Shown here: one piece after another, positions 7,600 through 17,685 of the stretch
Position numbering within the stretch: the stretch's first letter is position 1
How the letters are laid out: each line of letters starts with the position of its first letter
NCBI RefSeq assembly: GCF_038051995.1
Contig: NZ_CP150290.1
Coordinates: forward strand, 4,702,001 to 4,766,000
From: Paenibacillus sp. FSL H8-0537
GTDB lineage: Bacteria > Bacillota > Bacilli > Paenibacillales > Paenibacillaceae
Direction of reading: 5' to 3'
DNA: 64,000 bases
Program-made: the position numbers and the translations under genes
The notes under the pieces: generated by a model
Database searches by the model: none
Told to the model about the DNA's origin: nothing
What the model saw: only the letters and a program-made list of their open reading frames with translations

Positions 7600-8543
7600 C
7601 CATTCATCCATTACAAATCGAAAATGTGAGTAAGACCATTCGAGGAAAAAGCATATTGCAAAATATTTCACTTGAGGTAAGAAGAGGCGAAATTTTCGGA
7701 TTACTTGGGCCCAATGGAGCAGGTAAAACAACGCTATTTCGCCTAATTGCCAACCTGATATTTCCAACACAAGGCTCCATCTATATAAATGGAATAAATG
7801 CTAATCAAAATCATGTTCTCGCCGCAACGTACATCGGGGCTGTCATTGAAACACCGCATATGTACCCTTTTTTGACCGCCTATCAAAATCTGGTTCATTT
7901 TTCTCTCTACAGCCAACAGGAACCAGATAAAAACAACATTTTGGAAATTTTAAAAGTCGTCGGCCTGCAAGAAGCTGCAAGAAAAAAAGTGAAAACCTTC
8001 TCGCTAGGGATGAAACAACGGCTCGGACTAGCACAGGCACTGCTTCATAATCCCGACCTTATTTTGCTTGATGAGCCAACCAATGGCATGGACCCTGTCG
8101 GTATGAAGGAGTTCCGAGATTATCTCCATCATTTGACCAAGGAGCAGAACAAAACCGTCATTATTTCAAGCCATTTGTTAAATGAAATGGAAATGATTTG
8201 TGATCGTGTTGCGTTTATAGTGGATGGTGAAGTCAAATCGATTGAATCCATGCAAAAAACAGAAAACGTTAGGCAAGTCGTTACAATGGAGATAGACTCA
8301 ACCGAACGAGCGTTAGAAGTACTTCATAAGCATGAACGAACGTCGAACTTGCTCAAAGTAGAGGAATCCGAATTGGTTTTCCTGTTGCTTCGCGAAGAAA
8401 TTTCGGAAATGCTTTATCTCCTTATTCATCATCAGATCAGTGTATATGCTGTTCAAAGCAAACAGTTGAGCCTGGAAGACAAGTTCATGAGCTTGACAGA
8501 GGAGGCTTCCATTGATAAGGCTTATAAGAGCAGAGCAACTTAA
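7596..8543 (+). CDS. ABC transporter ATP-binding protein, BcrA/lantibiotic-immunity type
   Basis: A 315-residue ABC ATPase with Walker A (GPNGAGKTTLF), signature (FSLGMKQRLG), Walker B (LILLDEPTNGMDP) and switch histidine (ISSHLLNEM). The C-terminal 90 residues form the extra domain common in BcrA/LanF-type exporters, which pump bacitracin or lantibiotics out of the membrane for self-protection. The GTG start overlaps the LytTR stop and has AGGTGGGA (7583-7590) upstream. It overlaps the permease gene by 32 nt. With that permease it forms a complete ABC-2 exporter, here probably the immunity or export device of the cluster. Confidence 0.9.
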   Translation: MTIHPLQIENVSKTIRGKSILQNISLEVRRGEIFGLLGPNGAGKTTLFRLIANLIFPTQGSIYINGINANQNHVLAATYIGAVIETPHMYPFLTAYQNLVHFSLYSQQEPDKNNILEILKVVGLQEAARKKVKTFSLGMKQRLGLAQALLHNPDLILLDEPTNGMDPVGMKEFRDYLHHLTKEQNKTVIISSHLLNEMEMICDRVAFIVDGEVKSIESMQKTENVRQVVTMEIDSTERALEVLHKHERTSNLLKVEESELVFLLLREEISEMLYLLIHHQISVYAVQSKQLSLEDKFMSLTEEASIDKAYKSRAT

Positions 8544-9450
8544 AATATACAGCCGTCCTATGGTATGGGCCATAGCTATCATTTTTGTAATCATTGTTTT
8601 GATGACGGCACTGTTTAATATCGATAAAAGGAACGATTCTCAAACAGACACTTGGAAAACCGTTATAAACGAAGAAAATCAATTGTTAAAAGAACAAATG
8701 AAGGAGGCTCCAGAGGATGTTCTGCCCTATTTAAATTCACAAATTCAACGTAACGAGTATGCCTTGGAAAATGGAGTGTCTCCCCATCGCATGACTTCTT
8801 GGAAATTTGTAAGCCTAGTCTCCAATTTCCTTCCATTCGTCACGTTATTTACGCTTATTGTTGCCAGTGATATCGTAGCTAGTGAATTTAAATGGGACAC
8901 CATGAAGCTGCTGCTCATACGTCCAGTTAGCCGATATAAAATATTGTTAGCCAAATATTGTTCCGTCCTTATGTTCTCAGCCTTGCTTATCTGTATGATA
9001 TTTCTTTCATCTTGGATTATTGGAGCCATTTTATTTGGGATCGATGGTGCATCAGAACCATTCATATTTTCAAAGGATAAACAAAATTATCAGGATATCC
9101 CTATGGTTATGCATGTATTAATTTCATATGGATTAAAAATCATTACCCTTTGCGTTATTGTCACTATGGCATTTGTCATCTCTATACTGTTTCGAAGTAA
9201 TTCTCTTGCCATTGCTTTCTCAGTATTCATCTTGTTTGGCGGCAATATGATCTCTGCCTTTTTAAGTCGAATTCAACCGGAATTCGCAAAATATTTTTTA
9301 TTTTCTCATTTGAATCTAGAAACTTACTTTACAGGTACCCCAACGGTAGAAGGTGTTACCTTGTCATTTTCACTGATTGTTCTTTCTGGTTATATGCTAT
9401 GTTTTTACGCAGCCGGCTGGTTCGTATTCACTAGAAGGGAAATGAGCTAA
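8512..9450 (+). CDS. ABC-2 type permease, BcrB-like
   Basis: A 312-residue membrane protein with a first transmembrane segment near residues 15-35, a soluble loop of about 70 residues, then five more segments from about residue 100 to the C-terminus. The opening IRLIRAEQLKIYSRPMVWAI and the later FKWDTMKLLLIRPVSRYKIL are typical of ABC-2 permeases. The TTG start is supported by GAGGAGG about 6 nt upstream, inside the ATPase gene. It is the partner of the preceding ATPase and the last gene of the cluster; a hairpin follows. Confidence 0.85.
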   Translation: MIRLIRAEQLKIYSRPMVWAIAIIFVIIVLMTALFNIDKRNDSQTDTWKTVINEENQLLKEQMKEAPEDVLPYLNSQIQRNEYALENGVSPHRMTSWKFVSLVSNFLPFVTLFTLIVASDIVASEFKWDTMKLLLIRPVSRYKILLAKYCSVLMFSALLICMIFLSSWIIGAILFGIDGASEPFIFSKDKQNYQDIPMVMHVLISYGLKIITLCVIVTMAFVISILFRSNSLAIAFSVFILFGGNMISAFLSRIQPEFAKYFLFSHLNLETYFTGTPTVEGVTLSFSLIVLSGYMLCFYAAGWFVFTRREMS

Positions 9451-9472
9451 AACTCACGTATAAACAAAATGA

Positions 9473-9520
9473 GGCAATTCCTAAAGTCACCTTACATGAC
9501 AAAAGGAATTGCCCTTATTT
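9473..9520 (+). terminator. Hairpin terminator after the ABC cluster
   Basis: GGCAATTCCT (9473-9482) pairs with AGGAATTGCC (9504-9513), followed by CTTATTT. The loop is long (21 nt). It lies between the permease stop and the convergent glycerol kinase gene. Confidence 0.5.
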
Positions 9521-9551
9521 ATGACTGCTCCGGCAACCCGAGGCAGCTCTA

Positions 9552-11084
<1,533 letters not shown>

Positions 11085-11092
11085 TCATCGAT

Positions 11093-11635
11093 TTATAATT
11101 TCCAAAGCGCCGCATTGCTGGATGAAACTGCAATGGCCCCAGAGCCGAACAAGGCGGGCAAATCCTCGCGCGTATGCACAAAGCCGCCCAAAATAATTTC
11201 TGTATTCGTCTCCTGCCTGATTTTGCCGACCATGGAGTGGGCGAAGCTTGGCAGCAGCTCGATGTAATCGGGCTTCACATGCGCCGCCGTATTAATAATC
11301 GTCTTGACCGAATGCGAATCAATGAGAAATCCGCGTTGGATCGCCGCCAGCTTATGTTTCTTGGCAAGCAGAAGGCTGGATGTTCTTGTGCTGATGACGC
11401 CATCAATCTTGATTGCCTTGGCTAAATAATGAATGGAGGCCTCATCGTCCTTAATGCCCTTGACCATATCCAGATGCAAAAACAGCTTTTTGCCCGCACT
11501 TCTCACCGCATCCGCGATGCCCTGCAATTGTATAAGCTCGCCCTCGAGCAAAAATAAGATCTGCTGCGGCGAGGCCAGCGCCTGCTCTAATTCCTTGAAA
11601 TTCCGAATCGCTGGAATAACCGTATTCGGCTGCAT
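11093..11635 (-). CDS. glpP: Glycerol uptake operon antiterminator
   Basis: A 180-residue GlpP protein. In Bacillus it binds glycerol-3-phosphate and prevents termination in glp leader RNAs. The family is recognisable from LFLLEGELIQLQGI, FLHLDMVKGIKDDE and the IDGVISTR segment, followed by DYIELLP and a TIM-barrel-like end (LGGFVHTREDLPALFGSGA). The start is placed at ATG 11635, with GGAGGG (11643-11648) 7 nt upstream, rather than 24 nt further upstream. It is first in a glpP-glpK operon. Its own leader carries a hairpin with a T-run and a cre site, suggesting autoregulated antitermination plus catabolite repression. Confidence 0.9.
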   Translation of the reverse strand: MQPNTVIPAIRNFKELEQALASPQQILFLLEGELIQLQGIADAVRSAGKKLFLHLDMVKGIKDDEASIHYLAKAIKIDGVISTRTSSLLLAKKHKLAAIQRGFLIDSHSVKTIINTAAHVKPDYIELLPSFAHSMVGKIRQETNTEIILGGFVHTREDLPALFGSGAIAVSSSNAALWKL

Positions 11636-11699
11636 GCTTGTTCCCTCCAAACCTCGCAACCATTCACGGCTGCTAAAATCACTGCTTCGGCTGTAAAGC

Positions 11700-11713
11700 T
11701 GTAAACGATTTCA
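11700..11713 (-). promoter_or_regulatory. CcpA cre site in glpP leader
   Basis: On the minus strand TGAAATCGTTTACA matches the cre consensus TGWAANCGNTNWCA at every position. It lies inside the transcribed leader about 65 nt before the glpP start, a position consistent with road-block catabolite repression of glpPK. Confidence 0.75.
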
Positions 11714-11726
11714 ACGGCTATCAATT

Positions 11727-11767
11727 AAAAAAAGCCGACAGAAAGAATGTATACACCCCATCTTCGG
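11727..11767 (-). terminator. Putative leader terminator (GlpP-type attenuator)
   Basis: On the minus strand CCGAAGA pairs with TCTGTCGG (one bulged G), followed by CTTTTTTT. It sits in the untranslated leader between the promoter and glpP. Such leader terminators are the targets of GlpP antitermination in Bacillus. The short stem makes this tentative. Confidence 0.5.
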
Positions 11768-11837
11768 AATTTATATACTCAATCCAGCGGCTGTTCTCAT
11801 TAGTCTCACAGCGAGTTTTATTTACTTGTCAGTGACG

Positions 11838-11866
11838 ATTATAATATACTAAGGTCAAGCTGTAAA
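11838..11866 (-). promoter_or_regulatory. Sigma-A promoter of glpP-glpK
   Basis: On the minus strand TTTACA (11861-11866), a 17-bp spacer and TATAAT (11838-11843) form a near-consensus promoter. It lies directly downstream of the stop of the preceding minus-strand gene and gives a leader of about 195 nt before glpP. Confidence 0.8.
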
Positions 11867-11878
11867 CCCACTCATTCC

Positions 11879-12526
11879 TTAAGAAAGCTTAAGAAGGCCA
11901 AGCTCTTCCAGTTCCTCAAGCGCTTCCTCAGCGTCCCGCTGCGGATTCAGGCTGGCAATGAGTTCTTGTGTGATTTCGGCGCCTTCAAAAACCGCGCGCA
12001 CGGCTGCCAATTCCAGCTTCTCCTCGAAATAGTCCTGCGCCCATTCCTGATAGCTCTCAGGGGAATCGCACAAATAACCCAGCAGAAAATCTGCTCCATT
12101 TTCCCAGCCTTCTGGCTGCTCATATTCGCTAGTGTGCCACGCAGAATCGCCATTTTCCCGCCAAATGCAAAAGGTGACATCCTCGTGGGTGAATGCCACA
12201 TCCTGTATACGATGCAGCAGCGCTTCCGGCACCTCATTATAAATACCCGGCCAAGTACCGTATTCCTCCTGCGCATGCGGACTGTACGGGGATTCATGGT
12301 CAAAGCCCTTAATAACGGCCCCTTCCGGTGCAAAAACAACAAATACAACATCGCCCGAGCCATTGTTCAAGCTGCCCATCGTTTCATCATCCGACCATGT
12401 GGAATCATAGCGATGAACGCGAAGCCAGTCTTCCTCACACATAATCAAATCCAGCGCAGCGAGTATGCGCATTTGCTTCTCCAATTGCTTCGGTGCGGGC
12501 AACCGCGGCTTCTCCCATATTATCAT
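11879..12526 (-). CDS. Conserved hypothetical protein, acidic
   Basis: A 215-residue acidic, cytosolic protein that I do not recognise. It is rich in Trp, Glu and Asp (RVHRYDSTWSDDETMGSL, FCIWRENGDSAWHT) and ends in a Glu/Leu-rich helix (ALEELEELGLLKLS). No transmembrane segment or signal is seen. The pattern of short strands and helices, with repeated WEN/WHT-type aromatic clusters, resembles small adaptor or immunity-like proteins, but no family can be named. GAGGT precedes the ATG by about 9 nt. It is divergent from the ECF sigma factor operon and ends just before the glpP promoter. Confidence 0.6.
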   Translation of the reverse strand: MIIWEKPRLPAPKQLEKQMRILAALDLIMCEEDWLRVHRYDSTWSDDETMGSLNNGSGDVVFVVFAPEGAVIKGFDHESPYSPHAQEEYGTWPGIYNEVPEALLHRIQDVAFTHEDVTFCIWRENGDSAWHTSEYEQPEGWENGADFLLGYLCDSPESYQEWAQDYFEEKLELAAVRAVFEGAEITQELIASLNPQRDAEEALEELEELGLLKLS

Positions 12527-12753
12527 TCGTATCTACCTCTTTCTCGGTGATCCTATTTAAGCTGTATATTTCCCATTATACAGCAAAAGCACCCGACGTA
12601 CCGCCCGCTCCGAAATACGAGTACTGGCAGTATTATTTCGATTGGGCTGGAAAAAGTTTTTTTCTGCCAAACTATTTTACGCTACACTACGAATATATAC
12701 ATAAGCGGCGAAAAATGACTGGCAACTTAACGTTTGAGGAAAAGAGAGGGCGC

Positions 12754-13311
12754 ATGAAGACGGAAGCAGCATGGATTAAGCAAATTCAAAAGCAATCAAG
12801 CGAGGCGGCAGCGAATGCGCTGGTCCGCCATTATTACAAAGAAATGTACAGCTATGTATATAGACAGACGACAAATAAACAGCTGTCCATGGATCTCACA
12901 CAGGACATCTTTATCCATATGCTGCAGGCGATCGGAAGCTATGATGGAGGCAAGGGTTCCTTCCGCTCATGGCTGTACAAGCTTGCAACGAACCGGATCG
13001 TCGACTATTACCGTTCGCGTTATTATCGCTACGATCAACGGACGACAGCGATGGATGCAGAGCTCGCCGGGGATGAGGATTTCACACTGGAATTTGAGCA
13101 AAAAGAACAGGTCGAAGCCGTTTTGCAGCTTGTCAATGAGATGGATGCTGCCGCTCAGCATATTTTCCGGCTCAAATTTTTCGCCGAATATACGTTTGCC
13201 GACATTGCGCCGCTGCTGCATATGCCGGAGTCGACCGTCAAAACGAAATATTACACTATGCTCAGAAAGCTGAAATACAGATTGGGAGACGATCATGATG
13301 AAAACCGATAA
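12754..13311 (+). CDS. ECF-type RNA polymerase sigma factor
   Basis: A 185-residue sigma-70 family member of the ECF type. Region 2 is visible as YVYRQTTNKQLSMDLTQDIFIHMLQAI and FRSWLYKLATNRIVDYYRSR, and region 4 as AAQHIFRLKFFAEYTFADIAPLLHMPESTVKTKYYTMLRKLK. The start is placed at ATG 12754, after GAGAGGG; an ATG at 12715 is a weaker alternative, and the reading frame is open further upstream. It overlaps the next gene, a membrane protein that may serve as anti-sigma factor, and heads an ABC-exporter operon, an arrangement like the Bacillus sigY operon. Confidence 0.88.
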   Translation: MKTEAAWIKQIQKQSSEAAANALVRHYYKEMYSYVYRQTTNKQLSMDLTQDIFIHMLQAIGSYDGGKGSFRSWLYKLATNRIVDYYRSRYYRYDQRTTAMDAELAGDEDFTLEFEQKEQVEAVLQLVNEMDAAAQHIFRLKFFAEYTFADIAPLLHMPESTVKTKYYTMLRKLKYRLGDDHDENR

Positions 13312-14062
13312 AAGGGAGACGATTGAGCTGCCAAGCGAGCTGGAAATGGAGCAGCAAGTGAATAGGATTGTGGCATACGGACTTGTGCCAAAGCAAACCT
13401 TTTTAGCCTATTTACGCTTGATGCACGCTCGTCTGGGCTTTCGCTATATATTTCATGACTGGACGGAAATTGTCTTTGCGCTCTCTGCCGGCTCCCTGCT
13501 TATGCTATTCGCCCTATATGTGAAATCAAGCCATTCACAGGTCATGATTGAGGAGGTTTATGCAGCTATCTTTATGGGGTCGCCCGTCCTCTACCTCCTT
13601 GTATCCACCCTCTTCTTCATCCTCCCTAAGCATAGCGAAACGTATGAGACGGAAATGGTGTGCAAATACAATGTGTACCAGCTTGCTTCGCTGCGGATGC
13701 TGGCTTTCAGCATAATCTGTCTGGCGCTAAATGCAGCGCTCGTGCTTGCTGCTTCCGCTATGTTTCAGCAAATTCAATTGCTGTTTGCGCTGGCTCTGTC
13801 AGCCTCGTCGCTGTTTCTGTTTTCCATTGTTTTTCTCTATATCGTTCTCCGCATTCGCTCGGACATGATGAAATATGTGCTGATTTCGCTCTGGTTCGCT
13901 GGCAATATCGGCTTGAAAGCTTTGTACAGCACAGGTTATATGCAGCTGCTTCAAACGATACCTGTCTCCGTTTATTTGCTTTTAACAGCTGTCTGCGGGG
14001 CGTTATATATCAAAAGCCTAAACCAATTGCGAAAATTGCAAAATCCGGAAGGAGCGATTTAA
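13295..14062 (+). CDS. Polytopic membrane protein, possible anti-sigma partner
   Basis: A 255-residue protein with a soluble N-terminus of about 55 residues followed by about six transmembrane segments. Its ATG lies inside the end of the sigma gene (17-nt overlap), with GGGAG upstream. Overlap with an ECF sigma gene and a cytoplasmic N-terminal segment fit a membrane anti-sigma factor, but no zinc-binding HxxxCxxC motif is seen. It could instead be part of the ABC exporter encoded downstream. The stop is 1 nt before the ATPase start. Confidence 0.6.
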   Translation: MMKTDKRETIELPSELEMEQQVNRIVAYGLVPKQTFLAYLRLMHARLGFRYIFHDWTEIVFALSAGSLLMLFALYVKSSHSQVMIEEVYAAIFMGSPVLYLLVSTLFFILPKHSETYETEMVCKYNVYQLASLRMLAFSIICLALNAALVLAASAMFQQIQLLFALALSASSLFLFSIVFLYIVLRIRSDMMKYVLISLWFAGNIGLKALYSTGYMQLLQTIPVSVYLLLTAVCGALYIKSLNQLRKLQNPEGAI

Positions 14063-14063
14063 G

Positions 14064-14945
14064 ATGCTGACTGTACAGCAGGTTTCCAAACGCTTCGGCA
14101 GCTTTAGCGCGCTGGAGGACATTAATCTTGAATTTACAAATGGCGTATATGGGCTGCTTGCCCCGAATGGCGCTGGCAAAACAACGCTCATTAAAATGCT
14201 CGTCACGCTGCTGTTTCCAAGCGAAGGCGAAATTTTATACAACGGTGAAAATATTATTAAAGCGGATGAGCGCTATCGCGAGCAGCTCGGCTATCTTCCG
14301 CAGCAATTCGGCTATTACAAGCACTACAGCCCGCGCAACTATTTGCTGTATATCGCTGCCTTGAAAGGCATGCGCGCAGCAGACGCCAAACCGCGAATTG
14401 CCGAGCTACTGAAGCTCGTTGCGCTGGAGGATGTCATGGATAAAAAGATGCGCAAGTTTTCCGGCGGCATGATACAGCGCGTAGGCATTGCACAGGCGAT
14501 GCTGAATGATCCGCGCATTCTCATCCTTGACGAGCCAACCGCGGGGCTTGATCCGAAGGAGCGCGTCCGTTTCCGCAATATGCTGGCGCAGCTGGCGCGC
14601 AATCGCATCGTCATTTTATCGACCCATATCGTCTCTGATGTGGAATCGATTGCCGATGAAATTATTATGATCAAGGACAAGCGGGTGCTGCACAAACGCC
14701 CGATCGCGGACATTTGCCGCTTGCTTGCGGGAATGGTATACGAAACGACTGTCGATTATGAGGAAGCTGATCACTTTCGCGGCAACTATTTATCCATCTC
14801 GGAGCGGCAGGAGCAAGGAAGGCTAAAAATCCGTTTTATCAGCAGCGGCGAGCCGCAGCCGGATTGGACGATAGCTATTCCCAATTTGGAGGACGTGTTT
14901 ATTTATATTTACCAGGATGAGGCGCAGGCGGATGAAACGCCATGA
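14064..14945 (+). CDS. ABC transporter ATP-binding protein
   Basis: A 293-residue ABC-2 exporter ATPase: Walker A (APNGAGKTTLIKML), signature (FSGGMIQRVG), Walker B (ILILDEPTAGLDP) and switch histidine (LSTHIVSDVE). A C-terminal domain of about 80 residues follows. GGAG lies upstream, within the previous gene. It overlaps the following permease gene by 4 nt (ATGA). With the two large permeases downstream it forms an exporter expected to be under control of the ECF sigma factor at the head of the operon. The substrate is unknown. Confidence 0.9.
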   Translation: MLTVQQVSKRFGSFSALEDINLEFTNGVYGLLAPNGAGKTTLIKMLVTLLFPSEGEILYNGENIIKADERYREQLGYLPQQFGYYKHYSPRNYLLYIAALKGMRAADAKPRIAELLKLVALEDVMDKKMRKFSGGMIQRVGIAQAMLNDPRILILDEPTAGLDPKERVRFRNMLAQLARNRIVILSTHIVSDVESIADEIIMIKDKRVLHKRPIADICRLLAGMVYETTVDYEEADHFRGNYLSISERQEQGRLKIRFISSGEPQPDWTIAIPNLEDVFIYIYQDEAQADETP

Positions 14946-16231
14946 GGTCAGTCATCTGGCGATATGAGCTAAGAAAAGCGCTGCTGTCCCCCGTCCTTTT
15001 AGCGCTGCTAGGTCTCTTCATCGCGTTCAATTTGCTGCTCATTGTCCAGCAGCTTCATAAACGACCGGATATGACCGTGTTGAATGCAATGGCAGAACAG
15101 TTTGGCGTACAGATAACCGATCAGATGCAGGCCAAGCTTGAGCGTTATGATCAGCAGCAGCTCGCGGAAATGAACGCGCTGACCAAGGAACGTGCGGGAA
15201 AAATATATGCACAGGCCGATGATTTCTTCATCTATGATAATTTCAACGAGGTCGTTTATGAGCAGCCGGGCCTATTTCTGGAGCAGGAAATTGCCCGCTT
15301 TCATCGGCTGAGCCTTGTGCAGCATTATGCTGCGAGAATGCAGAGCATCGATGAAGCCTATGCCAAGCTGGATACGAGCCAGTTGGCTAAAGGCCAAATT
15401 CAATTGCACGGCCTTAGCGGGCAAGCTGCCGAAGTCTTGAAAGAGCGTTATGCCGGGCTGGACACACGGCTGCAGCAGCTTGAGGCAAGCGGCGAACATA
15501 AGCATTTATTTTTCGATGGCCAGGTGTATGGCACACATTCCATGTTATTTAAAAGCCTGTTTCGAACGCTGCTGTTCGAGCTTATGATTATAGCGGTGCT
15601 CCTTTCCGTCTTTTTGAGTAAAAATGAATTTGAGCAGCATACGCATTTATTGTTTTATTCATCCAAGCATGGGCGAAAGCTGCAAACAGACAAGCTGCTT
15701 GCCGCGCTTGCTTCTACAGCAGTATTCACAACTATAGTGGTTGGGATTACCCTTTCCGTCTACTTTCTCACATTCAGCTACAAGGGACTGTGGGAGGTGC
15801 CGATCAGCAGCTTTTTCACTTGGGAGCCCGGCATGATCTTTCCGTTTCTGACCTGGCGCAATCTTACGTTCGGCGAGTATTTTGGCTGCGCTGTAGCACT
15901 TATGTATGGGCTTCAGCTGATTTTCGCTGCCTTGGCCTTTGTACTCGGCTCTTTTATCCGCAGCAGCTACCTTGTATATGGAAGCTTTGCCGTGCTATTC
16001 GGCAGCCTGCTGCTGCTAGGAAGAGTCGTACCCGCGAGCTCGGAGCTGTTATTTTATGCGAGCTTTACTCCATTTCACCTCATGCTCAATCCACATATAT
16101 GGTTCACAGCAGGCGGTGCGTTCAATATGATCCGAGATTGGGAATGGATGACCGCAGGCGGCTGGGCCGTTGTGCTGACTGTTCTCTGTTACACATGCCT
16201 AAAGCAATTTAAACGCCAAAATATTCATTAA
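14942..16231 (+). CDS. ABC-2 type permease with large extracytoplasmic loop
   Basis: A 429-residue membrane protein. One segment lies near residues 17-35, then a soluble domain of about 160 residues rich in Gln, Glu and Leu, then five or six segments from about residue 205. This layout is typical of YxlG/ABC2_membrane-type permeases. The start overlaps the ATPase stop (ATGA). A second, different permease gene follows after 14 nt, so the transporter is probably a heterodimer of two permeases with one ATPase. Confidence 0.8.
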   Translation: MRSVIWRYELRKALLSPVLLALLGLFIAFNLLLIVQQLHKRPDMTVLNAMAEQFGVQITDQMQAKLERYDQQQLAEMNALTKERAGKIYAQADDFFIYDNFNEVVYEQPGLFLEQEIARFHRLSLVQHYAARMQSIDEAYAKLDTSQLAKGQIQLHGLSGQAAEVLKERYAGLDTRLQQLEASGEHKHLFFDGQVYGTHSMLFKSLFRTLLFELMIIAVLLSVFLSKNEFEQHTHLLFYSSKHGRKLQTDKLLAALASTAVFTTIVVGITLSVYFLTFSYKGLWEVPISSFFTWEPGMIFPFLTWRNLTFGEYFGCAVALMYGLQLIFAALAFVLGSFIRSSYLVYGSFAVLFGSLLLLGRVVPASSELLFYASFTPFHLMLNPHIWFTAGGAFNMIRDWEWMTAGGWAVVLTVLCYTCLKQFKRQNIH

Positions 16232-16245
16232 TCGGAGGTGCAGCT

Positions 16246-17400
16246 GTGAGGATCGTCCTTCACGAGATGAAAAAGCTTTTTAGCCTGAAAATGATCGTTT
16301 TAGTCAGTGTGCTGAACGTCCTTTTTTATTTGATGTACATCCAGTTTTATTTTGAACATTTTGCGAACGGCAGGCCCGATAAAGATACGTATAAGGTTGT
16401 CATTGAGATGCAGCAGCAATATGGGCTGGAGCTTGATGAAGCGGAATTCGTACAGTTCAAGCAGAGCTATCACGAAAGAGTTCAGGAAGCTGAGCAGTTT
16501 ATGCATGATGACCCGCAGTTTATGAAGGCCGGCATTTCTACTTATGAGGCTTTTCGTGAAATGGACGTGTTCATCGACAATAAGGAATGGGATGAATTGA
16601 ACAGCTACGCCATGTTCAACCCCGGCATCGATCTGTTCTGGGAGCTGCAAGGCAGAGCGTATTTAATCGAGAATTATGAACGCAGGCTGGAGCGACCTTA
16701 TGCAAATCTTTCAAATGAGGATGCGGCGACTCTACAGCGGATGGATGAAATGGTGGCGTCTGGCACGCTGAATACGATTTTCCCATCGATGATTTATGGC
16801 AATTTTAAAAATGTGATGTTTTATGTTTATGCCATAAGCATAATCAGCATTTTGCTAATCGTATCTCCGATTTTTTTGCGTGACAGGCGCAGCCGGGTCG
16901 TTCATCTCCAGCATGCCTCGCGAATCGGACGCAGCCTGTTCCGCAGCAAGCTGATTGCGGCAATGCTGTCCGCTGTGCTTATTATTACCTTACAGCTCGG
17001 CTGCTTCTTTCTATTGTACAGTCAGCAGCCAGGCATTGATTTATTTTATGATGCGCCCATTAATTCGGCCTTTAATTTCCCCTACTTCTGGTATGATCTT
17101 ACGTTTGTCCAGTTTATGATGCTTACGGTCGCGATCCTTTATGTTCTTGGCTTAATTACCGCTCTGGCGGCAGCTTTCTTCTCCAGCATCTCGGCAAATT
17201 ACATGGCGCTCGTTGCGCTGCAAATCCCTTATATTTATCTCATTACACAGCCGCTTTCCCGCGTGCTGATTGAAGAGCTCATTATGTTGTATAGACCAAA
17301 GTACGTACAGCCACTCGCTTATGGGTTGTTTTTCGCCATCGTCGCTGGCTTGCTCGCGTACCGGTGGCATCGGGAACGAAAAGGAGATTTGCTCCTATAA
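16246..17400 (+). CDS. ABC-2 type permease, second subunit
   Basis: A 384-residue membrane protein with the same layout as its neighbour: one N-terminal segment (about residues 12-30), an acidic soluble region of about 150 residues, then five or six segments. The GTG start is chosen because CGGAGGTG lies 6-7 nt upstream; no nearby ATG fits. It is the last gene of the sigma-ABC operon and is followed by a strong terminator. Confidence 0.8.
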   Translation: MRIVLHEMKKLFSLKMIVLVSVLNVLFYLMYIQFYFEHFANGRPDKDTYKVVIEMQQQYGLELDEAEFVQFKQSYHERVQEAEQFMHDDPQFMKAGISTYEAFREMDVFIDNKEWDELNSYAMFNPGIDLFWELQGRAYLIENYERRLERPYANLSNEDAATLQRMDEMVASGTLNTIFPSMIYGNFKNVMFYVYAISIISILLIVSPIFLRDRRSRVVHLQHASRIGRSLFRSKLIAAMLSAVLIITLQLGCFFLLYSQQPGIDLFYDAPINSAFNFPYFWYDLTFVQFMMLTVAILYVLGLITALAAAFFSSISANYMALVALQIPYIYLITQPLSRVLIEELIMLYRPKYVQPLAYGLFFAIVAGLLAYRWHRERKGDLLL

Positions 17401-17428
17401 TACATGTTTTAAGGATCGAACAGCAACA

Positions 17429-17470
17429 AAGGCTTGGCTCCTGTCGTCTTCCAGGAAGCCAAGCCTTTTA
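17429..17470 (+). terminator. Rho-independent terminator of the ECF-ABC operon
   Basis: AAGGCTTGGCT (17429-17439) pairs with AGCCAAGCCTT (17457-17467). The pairing extends inward by four more base pairs past one bulged A and is followed by TTATTATTT. Confidence 0.85.
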
Positions 17471-17685
17471 TTATTTCCGCTAGGAGCACCTTTCGACAGT
17501 TATCCACAATTTCCAGCAGCAATTTACAAAATAATACTTTCCCATTTTTTTAATCTATTGTAAAATGATAGAAGAAATGATATTTTCCTAGATGTATCCA
17601 TAATTTCAAAATCAAAGTATACGAAGGGATGAGGATCAACTAGCGTTTTAAAGCAAATCTAATTTCAGAATATGGAGGAATACAA

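Noticed and set aside
12493-12753. N-terminal extension of the ECF sigma factor frame
   Set aside because: The extra residues do not resemble a sigma factor, overlap the start region of the divergent gene, and a ribosome-binding site supports ATG 12754.
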